This document shows positions 1 through 7,007 of a stretch of 23,192 nt of DNA, in pieces. Position 1 is the first letter of the stretch. Every line of letters begins with the position of its first letter. Under the pieces are notes generated by a model. It saw only the letters and a program-made list of their open reading frames with translations. It made no database searches and was not told where the DNA came from. The position numbers and the translations under genes are program-made. Source of the stretch: Bacteroidota bacterium (GTDB lineage Bacteria > Bacteroidota > Bacteroidia > UKL13-3); contig VEQB01000003.1 of NCBI GenBank assembly GCA_018883485.1, forward strand, positions 1 to 23,192, given 5' to 3'.

Positions 1-684
1 GAATTAGTTGAGGATGGTGCAACGTTGCAATTGGGAATTGGAAGCATTCCAGATAATGTGTTAAGGAATTTAGGTTCGCACAGAAATCTGGGATTGCATA
101 CAGAAATGTTTTCTGATGGAGCAATTGACTTGATTGAAAAGGGAATTATTAATAACTCTAAAAAGCGTAAGGTAAATGGGTATTGCGTGAGTGGATTTTT
201 ATTAGGTTCAAAACGCTTATATGATTTTGTAGATGATAACCCTATTGTAAAGTGCATGGATATTAGTTATGTAAATGACCCGCACGTTGTTAAGCAAAAT
301 CCTAAAGTTACCGCTATTAATAGTGCAATAGAATTAGACTTAACAGGGCAGGTTTGTGCAGATTCTATTGGTATGTATCAGTACAGTGGCATTGGTGGGC
401 AGATGGATTTTATTAGGGGAGCTTCACTTTCTGAAGGAGGAAAACCGATTATTGCATTACCTTCTAGAACTGGTAAAGGAGTGCCTCGTATAGTACCCAC
501 ATTAAAAACAGGTGGCGGAGTAGTTACTACCCGTGGGCATGTTCATTGGGTAGTAACAGAATATGGCGCGGTAAACCTATATGGAAAGAACATGGAACAA
601 AGGGCAGATTTATTAATTAGTATAGCCCACCCCGATGATAGAGAATTGTTAAATAAAGCAGCTTGGGAGCGCTTTAATAAATAA
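1..684 (+). CDS. Acetyl-CoA hydrolase / CoA-transferase family protein, 3' part (5' end outside window)
   Basis: The reading frame is open from base 1, so this is the C-terminal 227 residues of a longer protein (full family members are about 430 aa). The frame starts ELVEDGATLQLGIGSIPDNV, typical of the second domain of the acetate/4-hydroxybutyrate CoA-transferase family (Cat1-like, AcetylCoA_hyd_C). Two family signatures are visible: GLHTEM, whose Glu corresponds to the residue reported to carry the CoA thioester in 4-hydroxybutyrate CoA-transferase, and GIGGQMDF followed by the RGA segment. The family moves CoA between acyl-CoA and a free acid (acetate, butyrate, 4-hydroxybutyrate) or hydrolyses acetyl-CoA, in the cytosol. 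The substrate cannot be told from this fragment. An internal TTG at 25 is not the start, because the homologous frame runs upstream of it. The stop codon abuts the stop of the convergent gene with no gap. Confidence 0.9.
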   Translation, partial: ELVEDGATLQLGIGSIPDNVLRNLGSHRNLGLHTEMFSDGAIDLIEKGIINNSKKRKVNGYCVSGFLLGSKRLYDFVDDNPIVKCMDISYVNDPHVVKQNPKVTAINSAIELDLTGQVCADSIGMYQYSGIGGQMDFIRGASLSEGGKPIIALPSRTGKGVPRIVPTLKTGGGVVTTRGHVHWVVTEYGAVNLYGKNMEQRADLLISIAHPDDRELLNKAAWERFNK

Positions 685-1944
685 CTAGTTTATCCCATAT
701 TTTTTCTTAAACTTCGTTGCTAATTGTTGCTGTTCGTTATTAAGTTCAACAGGTTCTCCTTCTATAAATGCAGCAATTAATACATTGGTGCGCATATCTA
801 ATAAATCGCCATCAGCAATAAGTAAGGAGGCATCTTTACCAACCTCTAAGGAACCCAAACGTTGCGAAGCTCCTAACACCTCTGCAGCGTTTAAAGTAAT
901 AGTTTTTAAAGCTTCTTCCTTACTTAAACCATAAGCGGCCGCGGTGCCTGCAATAAAAGGAAGGTTTCTGCACTCCCAACTTCCCTCTTTGCTTAGCACA
1001 ACTTTTATTCCGGCTGCATTTAATTGAGCAGGAGTTTTGTAAGGTTGGTCTATATCTGAGGCTTTGGTTACAGGCAAATTGTGTAAACTAGATAAGATTA
1101 TTGGTATGTTTTTAGTCTTTAAAAAATCTATTACTTGATAGGCTTCCGCGGCCTCAACAAGCACTAATTTTATAGCAGGAAATTTTTGTTGAAAGAAATT
1201 AACTGAGCTAATGATTCCCTTTGCTTCTGAAGTATGTATATATAAATTTAATTGCCCTTTAAATAAGCCTTTCATAGCATGTAAGCGCGCGTTGAAAGCG
1301 GGGTTGGAAGTTTGACTATATTGGTATGCCGATAGAAAAAAACTTTCGATTTCATTGATTTTTTCTTTGCTCTTTAGCAATTGTTTTTCTGCATTTTCAT
1401 GATTGCTAGAAGAGGTTAGCAGCGATGGCCAATGCAAGTGAATGCCATCTTCTTTAATTACAGCAGCATCTTCCCAATTCCATGCTTGTGTTTTTACCAA
1501 ACAGCTTGTTCCACTTATAGTTCCGCCTTGCGGCACAGCTTGCGCATAAAGTATTCCATTAAAAGAAGCCGTAGGAAGAATTTTGGAATCTGTATTGTAG
1601 GCAATTAATGAACGAATATTAGGGTTAAGGTCGCCTGTTTCACTGTAATCCCTGGTTGCCCTAACGGCATCAATTTCATTTAGTCCCATAATACTATTAC
1701 AGGCTATTATCCCTGGATAAACATGCTTACCACTTGCATCAATAACTTTGGCATTTTTATATAAAGCAGATAGTTCTTTACCAACGTGAATGATTTTACC
1801 TTTTTCAAAAACAAGTACCCCTTTTTCTATGGTTTCTCCGTTACCAATATGGATTGTGGCATTGTTTATAATAGTGGTAGTATTTTGCGCATAAGTAAAA
1901 ATAGAAAACGCACTTATGGCAATGCTTAAAATATATTTTTTCAT
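685..1944 (-). CDS. Exported amidohydrolase-like protein with degenerate metal site
   Basis: A 419-aa protein with a signal peptide (cleavage probably TYA|Q, Gln20 becoming +1), so it acts in the periplasm or beyond. The composite amidohydrolase fold is clear: an N-terminal beta-sandwich strand set (NNATIHIGNGETIEKG), the entry to the TIM barrel at KHVYPGIIACNSI, and the family's end signature LGSLEVGKDASLLIADGDLL. Active members have HxH after 'PG-[LI]-[IV]-D-A'; here residues 83-85 are NSI, the later His and Asp positions also look replaced (VLVEAAEAY and LSKEGSWECRN), and only the His in LYIHTSEAK survives. I infer a non-catalytic or altered paralogue, perhaps a partner of the upstream 993-aa protein, from which it is separated by 18 bp in the same direction. 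Closest active relatives are imidazolonepropionase-like hydrolases. Fold confident; function unknown. Confidence 0.85.
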   Translation of the reverse strand: MKKYILSIAISAFSIFTYAQNTTTIINNATIHIGNGETIEKGVLVFEKGKIIHVGKELSALYKNAKVIDASGKHVYPGIIACNSIMGLNEIDAVRATRDYSETGDLNPNIRSLIAYNTDSKILPTASFNGILYAQAVPQGGTISGTSCLVKTQAWNWEDAAVIKEDGIHLHWPSLLTSSSNHENAEKQLLKSKEKINEIESFFLSAYQYSQTSNPAFNARLHAMKGLFKGQLNLYIHTSEAKGIISSVNFFQQKFPAIKLVLVEAAEAYQVIDFLKTKNIPIILSSLHNLPVTKASDIDQPYKTPAQLNAAGIKVVLSKEGSWECRNLPFIAGTAAAYGLSKEEALKTITLNAAEVLGASQRLGSLEVGKDASLLIADGDLLDMRTNVLIAAFIEGEPVELNNEQQQLATKFKKKYGIN

Positions 1945-1962
1945 TTAATTATAGCTTTTTGG

Positions 1963-4944
1963 TTAATAGGTTTCAACTGTATCACAATGGTAATCGGGGT
2001 CATCTGCACTTACTTTCTTTTCAACTTTTTCGCCATTTTGTTTGGCTAAAATCATTTTCTGAATAATGCGTTGACGCTCTAATAGAATATCATTTCGTAA
2101 AGCCTTATCTTTTTCTAAACTATAATAACAAATGCCATCTACTAAGGTCATTTCAGCTTTTGCATAAATGCTTAATGGGTTATCGCTCCAAAGCACAAGG
2201 TCGGCATCTTTGCCAACTTTAATACTTCCTGTTTGCTTATCCAAATGTAACATTATTGCAGGGTTAAGCGTAACCATTTTCCAGGCCTCTTCCTCTTTAA
2301 TACCCCCGTATTTAACCATTTTTGCAGCTTCTTGGTTTAGTCTTCTTCCCATTTCTGCATCATCACTATTTACTGCTGTTGTTATTCCCATTTTATTAAG
2401 AATACTTGCGTTTTGAGGAATAGCATCAATTACCTCATATTTATAAGCCCACCAATCGGCAAAAGTACTTGCACTTGCGCCGTGTAGTTTCATTTTATCG
2501 GCTACTTTATAACCTTCTAAAATATGGGTGAATGTGTTCACCTTAAAGCCCATGCTATCTCCTACATGCATTAGCATATTGATCTCGCTTTGCACGTAAC
2601 TATGGCAGCTAATAAATCTCTTTTTATTCAATATTTCTACCAAGGCTTCAAGTTCTAAATCCTTTCTTGTTAGTGCAGGTTCTTTTTTTATTTTTTGTTC
2701 ATATGCTTTTGCTCTAATAAAGGCATCGTAATAAACCTGTTCAACACCCATTCGCGTTTGTGGGTAACGCGATGTTTCTATGCCCCAATTGCTTTGCTTA
2801 ACATTTTCGCCAAGTGCAAATTTTATGAATCCATCCACTCCTTCAATTTTCATTTCTTCGGGAGATTTGCCCCAACGCAATTTAATAATGCTGCTTTGGC
2901 CTCCGATAGGATTACAAGAACCATGTAATTGTTGACAAGCAATTACACCACCAGATAACTGCCTGTAGATATTTATATCATCTGCATTTATAACATCTTC
3001 TATTCTAACTTCTGCAGTATTATTTTGTGTGCATTCATTCACACCTCTGTAGATGGCTATATGAGAGTGTTCATCAATTATTCCACTAGTGAGATGTTTA
3101 CCTTTAGCATCAATTAGAATTGCACCATTTATATTAAGGTCCTTTCCAATTGCAGTTATCTTGCCCTCTTTAACCAATACGTCTGCCTCTATAATTCCCT
3201 CTTTTTCATTGGTCCAAACCTGTGCGTTTTTAAAACAATAGAATTCTTGTTTAGGTAAAACTTCAGATCCATATTCAGAGAAAGGGTATAGGATTGCTCC
3301 CCAATTTATAGCCTTACTAGAATCACTCTTTTGACTTGAAACCTCTGCGCTCATTAAAGTGGCTGTTAGATTTTCTATTGTTCCATTTGGAAACTGAACC
3401 CTTCCCTTTATTTGTGTGGCATGATTGTTCGTATTTACTTCGCCTATCCAACAAGTAGCTCTGTAAATTTGATCTTTATTATTCGGAAGCGTAAAACTTA
3501 AATTGAAAGTAGCCGCTTTCTCAGAAAAACTTAACTTTAGGGTGTCTTTTGATAGAAGGGAGGCTTCTAGACCTTTCTTTTTGGAAATAATTAGCAAGGA
3601 ATTTTCAAATCCTTTTAATTGGAATTGGTAAGAACCAGCTAGCTCTGGCTTCACCCAAGCATGAATTTCATTTCTTTTTCCTTTAATGAAGTGATCTAAA
3701 ATAATTGCGTCTTTTTCAAATATATTTTTGTCTGAGATGAAGAAGTTGGCCAATAAGCCTTTTTCAAGTTTTCCTGTTAATTGGGTAGCATTTAATAGGG
3801 TTGCGGGCAGAAGGGTAAGTGCTTGTAATGCTGCTTCTTGACTTAAACCAAATTGAACAGCCTTGCGCAAATTTTTTAAAAATTCTTCTGCGTTTTGATG
3901 ACCTTGATAGGTTAGTGCAAAAGGAATTCCTGCTTTGTTTACTTGGGCTGGGTTAGAGGGCGCTAGCTCCCAATGTTTTAAATCTGATAGGCTTATTTTG
4001 TCTGCCTCAAATACATCTTCTACCTCGTAAGGTTTTGGAAAATTAAGTGGTAATATTAAGGGTGATTTACATGCTTTAATCTCATTTATTCTTTGGTAAT
4101 CGTCACCGTTTGTTTTGAACCAATATGTTAACCCAAACTCTTTTGCAATTTTAGCAGCTCTTAAGGTGGCATATTTATTTTCAGTCTCAAATATTGTTGG
4201 TAGCAATTTTTGGTTAGAAAAATTCTCAAAACTTAAGTTCAATTCGCTTTTGGTTTTCTGTTGGCTATAGAAATCTGCATCATAGTAAGTTTGTCTTATT
4301 AGTGCCACAGCGCCCATGGCAGATCCTGGATAATCTTGTGAACTACTACCTTTATTAAAACTCATTGTGGCCGCCGCATCAGGGTTTAGAATATTTGCAT
4401 GAGGTTCCCCTTTTCCTGTAAGCACTAATGCTGCGCTTCCTCTAAAAATTCCATCCTGAACAGCACTCAAGGTTAGCCCAAATCCAGCAGCTAAGTATTC
4501 TTCACTTTTCTTTTCGTCATAGTCAAAGTGGGTAACTGCTCTCTGGTTTGGGTGTAAGGCGTCGTTCCAGGCATAAGCACCTGTTTGGCTATTACGGTAC
4601 TGGTCTGCAGCTTTAGTTTTATTTTCTTTAGGGGTTCTAATGCCATAATTGCTAAAGGCGTCAATAAAAGATGGATAAATAAACTTTCCATTCAAATTTA
4701 TTTCTTGGGCATCTTTGGGCACATTTAAATTTTTCCCAACAGCCTCTATCTTACCGTTTTTAATAATTATAGTTGCATCTTGAACCAAAGTTTTAGGATC
4801 AATCTGAATATTTGCATGAACCAAGGCAAGGTACTGAGGCCTTAAATCTTCGGGGCCATTTTGAGGAAAGCCTGTTTGACCATGAATTGAAAAAAAACAG
4901 GATTGGCTAAAGAGTAAGACTATTAAGGATAATAAGTGCTTCAT
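1963..4944 (-). CDS. Exported double-domain amidohydrolase (degenerate N-half, catalytic C-half)
   Basis: A 993-aa protein with a signal peptide (probable cleavage SIHG|Q, Gln23 at +1) and two tandem amidohydrolase modules. The N-terminal module (about 35-440) has the beta-sandwich and barrel entry KFIYPSFIDAFSNYG, where the HxH of active enzymes is replaced (F97, N99), so it is probably not catalytic. A linker of about 130 residues follows. The C-terminal module (about 575-960) keeps the metal-site pattern: HSH in SGIIDEHSHIA (about 623-625), His in SCHSYVQSE (about 780), His in FTHILEG (about 805) and Asp in NSDDAE (about 860), then the end signature GSIKVGKDADLVLW. This resembles imidazolonepropionase/prolidase-like cyclic-amide or dipeptide hydrolases; the substrate is unknown. 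It is the first gene of an operon with the 419-aa amidohydrolase-like protein. The layout suggests duplication, fusion and loss of activity in one half. Confidence 0.88.
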   Translation of the reverse strand: MKHLLSLIVLLFSQSCFFSIHGQTGFPQNGPEDLRPQYLALVHANIQIDPKTLVQDATIIIKNGKIEAVGKNLNVPKDAQEINLNGKFIYPSFIDAFSNYGIRTPKENKTKAADQYRNSQTGAYAWNDALHPNQRAVTHFDYDEKKSEEYLAAGFGLTLSAVQDGIFRGSAALVLTGKGEPHANILNPDAAATMSFNKGSSSQDYPGSAMGAVALIRQTYYDADFYSQQKTKSELNLSFENFSNQKLLPTIFETENKYATLRAAKIAKEFGLTYWFKTNGDDYQRINEIKACKSPLILPLNFPKPYEVEDVFEADKISLSDLKHWELAPSNPAQVNKAGIPFALTYQGHQNAEEFLKNLRKAVQFGLSQEAALQALTLLPATLLNATQLTGKLEKGLLANFFISDKNIFEKDAIILDHFIKGKRNEIHAWVKPELAGSYQFQLKGFENSLLIISKKKGLEASLLSKDTLKLSFSEKAATFNLSFTLPNNKDQIYRATCWIGEVNTNNHATQIKGRVQFPNGTIENLTATLMSAEVSSQKSDSSKAINWGAILYPFSEYGSEVLPKQEFYCFKNAQVWTNEKEGIIEADVLVKEGKITAIGKDLNINGAILIDAKGKHLTSGIIDEHSHIAIYRGVNECTQNNTAEVRIEDVINADDINIYRQLSGGVIACQQLHGSCNPIGGQSSIIKLRWGKSPEEMKIEGVDGFIKFALGENVKQSNWGIETSRYPQTRMGVEQVYYDAFIRAKAYEQKIKKEPALTRKDLELEALVEILNKKRFISCHSYVQSEINMLMHVGDSMGFKVNTFTHILEGYKVADKMKLHGASASTFADWWAYKYEVIDAIPQNASILNKMGITTAVNSDDAEMGRRLNQEAAKMVKYGGIKEEEAWKMVTLNPAIMLHLDKQTGSIKVGKDADLVLWSDNPLSIYAKAEMTLVDGICYYSLEKDKALRNDILLERQRIIQKMILAKQNGEKVEKKVSADDPDYHCDTVETY

Positions 4945-5052
4945 TATATGCAGTTTTGCGGCAATTTATAAAAAATTTCATGTAAATTGTCTTAGGATTT
5001 ATTTAGATGGTTTTTTATCTTGAATTCGGTTGATTAAGTTTGAAGTGTTAAA

Positions 5053-5925
5053 ATGAGTGTAATAGAAGAAGTTCAGTATAGGTTTAAGGCTGGTAATGCC
5101 ATTGTGCGAATTATCCTTATAAATGTTCTAGTGTTTATTTTGGTTGCCTTTTTACAATTGCTAGGTTTCTTGTTTCAAGCCAATTTAACAAGTAGCTTAC
5201 TTTCTTGGTTATCGGTTCCAGCGTCCTTAGTTAAATTGTTATACCAACCTTGGAGCTTAATAACTTATATGTTTTTGCATACAGGCATATTTCATATACT
5301 TTTTAACATGCTATGGCTATACTGGATTGGCCAGTTGTTTCAGCAATACCTAGGAAATACAAAAACCTATCAGGCCTATTTTTTGGGAGGGATTTTTGGT
5401 GCAATTATTTACATTTTATCCTATAATTTCTTCCCTGTTTTTCAGGGTCAGGCAGAGGTAGCTACAGCAGTTGGCGCTTCTGCAGGCGTTTTATCTATTG
5501 TTGTAGCAACAGCAACCTTGTTGCCAGATTATAGCATTAGTTTATTGTTTATTGGTGCTATTAGGTTAAAGTATATTGCTTTATTCTCTGTATTAATGGA
5601 TCTAATCAGTATACCTCAAGGAAATCCAGGAGGTCATATTGCGCATTTAGGAGGCGCCGCATTTGGATTTATTTTTATTAAATTAATTTATAATAAGTCA
5701 TCGACATCAAATTATTTAGATCGTTTTTTCGAGTGGTTTTCAAATGGTTTCCAGTCTAGCCCAAAGCTAAAGGTTAAGTATAAAGCAACAACAAAAACGA
5801 ACAGCAGCCAAGTCGGCAAACCAAGTCAAGAAGAAATAGATGCTATCCTAGATAAAATTAACAGAGGAGGCTACGAGAATTTAAGTAAGAAAGAGAAGGA
5901 GATTCTGTTTAAAGCAAGTAAATGA
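5053..5925 (+). CDS. Rhomboid family intramembrane serine protease
   Basis: A 290-aa integral membrane protein with about six hydrophobic segments between residues 18 and 215. Rhomboid proteases cut transmembrane helices of substrate proteins within the bilayer. Visible hallmarks: FLHTGIFHILFNML (75-87) with the conserved His and Asn of the second helix region, the nucleophile motif GASAG with Ser143, and GGHIAHLGG (193-201), where His198 is probably the catalytic partner. The C-terminal tail from about 257 (SQEEIDAILDKINRGGYENL) matches the short helical cytosolic tail found on many Bacteroidota rhomboids (DUF6576-like). A TAAGTTTG box at 5035-5042 could give an almost leaderless transcript, but no good -33 element precedes it. 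The next gene starts 1 bp after the stop, so both are translated from one transcript. Confidence 0.93.
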   Translation: MSVIEEVQYRFKAGNAIVRIILINVLVFILVAFLQLLGFLFQANLTSSLLSWLSVPASLVKLLYQPWSLITYMFLHTGIFHILFNMLWLYWIGQLFQQYLGNTKTYQAYFLGGIFGAIIYILSYNFFPVFQGQAEVATAVGASAGVLSIVVATATLLPDYSISLLFIGAIRLKYIALFSVLMDLISIPQGNPGGHIAHLGGAAFGFIFIKLIYNKSSTSNYLDRFFEWFSNGFQSSPKLKVKYKATTKTNSSQVGKPSQEEIDAILDKINRGGYENLSKKEKEILFKASK

Positions 5926-5926
5926 G

Positions 5927-7003
5927 ATGAAGGCAATTAAGGCGATTCTTATTTTGGTTCAAATAGCAAGCGCACTTTGCTTAATCTGTGCGTATTTAGC
6001 CCCTTATTTTTCGCCAGAGGAGGCGTGGTTATTTGCTTTTTTTGGTTTAGCACTGCCCTTGCTATTTGCGTTTAATGTTCTTTTAGCCATATATTGGCTT
6101 GCCACTAAACAAAATAAAATCTTAGTGGGTGTATTATTGGTTCTGCTAATGGGTAGTAACTATGTGCCTTCCTATTTGCAAGTTTTTCCTAAAACTCTTA
6201 AAGACACGTCGGGCATCAATCTTCGTATAATTGATTTCAATACACATTATATGGGTGCTTATGATTTTCAAGGAAACGATAGTAATTTATTCTTTTCCTT
6301 AATAGATAGTATTGCTCCAGATATCATGTGTTTTCAAGAATTTACCAATATCAGTGGTGGTCCCGAAAAATCCATGTTTCAGCGGTTTTTAACTCATTAT
6401 AGAAATTATGCCAACGTTAACACAGATTTATTAAATACTAACTTTCCTGCAGGTTATGGTGTTTGTATTTTTAGCAAATACCCCGTCATTAATAAGGGTT
6501 TTTTAGAATTGGTAAATCAAACTAGTAATTTAACGGTATTTGCAGATGTGGTTGTTGGCAAGGATACTATCCGGATTGTAAATACGCATTTAAAATCTAT
6601 TGTTTTTGATCAAACAGATTATAAAACATTTGAAGTTATAGAGAAGGCAGAGAGTACCGACTTGAGGAGAATAGTTGCGAAGCTAAAATATGCCTTTAAA
6701 GCAAGAGCCAAGCAAGCTGTTGCCGTGCGAGAGCGATTGGAAAAATCGCCTTATCCATTAATTGTCTGCGGAGATTTTAACGATTCCCCAGCTAGCTATT
6801 CTTATTTCAACATAAAAGGGAAGTTAAAAGATTCTTTTATAGAGTCGGGTATTGGTATGAGCAGAACCTATGTAGGTAAAATGCCCTCTTTTCGTATTGA
6901 TTATATCTTGCATGATGCTAAGTGGCAAAGCTTTGATTACAAAACAAATCGCTTGAATTTTAGCGACCATAAAATGATCAGTTGTACCATTAAGTTAAGG
7001 TAA
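5927..7003 (+). CDS. Membrane-anchored endonuclease/exonuclease/phosphatase-fold protein
   Basis: A 358-aa protein. Three hydrophobic helices fill about residues 4-90 and anchor a soluble domain of the EEP (DNase I-like) superfamily. The superfamily motifs are present in order: IIDFNTHYM (Asn near strand 1), DIMCFQEF (metal-binding Glu), IVNTHLKS, VCGDFNDSP (Asp and Asn of the active site), RIDYILHD and the terminal SDHKMI His. Metal-dependent phosphodiester or phosphoester cleavage is therefore likely, but the substrate (nucleic acid, inositol phosphate or sphingomyelin-type lipid) cannot be read from sequence. The start is 1 bp after the rhomboid stop, so the two genes are transcriptionally and probably translationally coupled. 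The stop lies 4 bp from the stop of the convergent barrel gene. Confidence 0.9.
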   Translation: MKAIKAILILVQIASALCLICAYLAPYFSPEEAWLFAFFGLALPLLFAFNVLLAIYWLATKQNKILVGVLLVLLMGSNYVPSYLQVFPKTLKDTSGINLRIIDFNTHYMGAYDFQGNDSNLFFSLIDSIAPDIMCFQEFTNISGGPEKSMFQRFLTHYRNYANVNTDLLNTNFPAGYGVCIFSKYPVINKGFLELVNQTSNLTVFADVVVGKDTIRIVNTHLKSIVFDQTDYKTFEVIEKAESTDLRRIVAKLKYAFKARAKQAVAVRERLEKSPYPLIVCGDFNDSPASYSYFNIKGKLKDSFIESGIGMSRTYVGKMPSFRIDYILHDAKWQSFDYKTNRLNFSDHKMISCTIKLR

Positions 7004-7007
7004 TAAT

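Noticed and set aside
2168..2928. Plus-strand frames at 2168-2416 and 2695-2928 (and similar ones antisense to carB, radC and the barrel genes)
   Set aside because: They lie antisense to long, clearly homologous genes and show no family motif; they are frame shadows.
5035..5042. TAAGTTTG as rhomboid gene promoter
   Set aside because: The -7 match is exact but no TTG or TTTG lies 17-23 nt upstream, so I did not list it as a feature.
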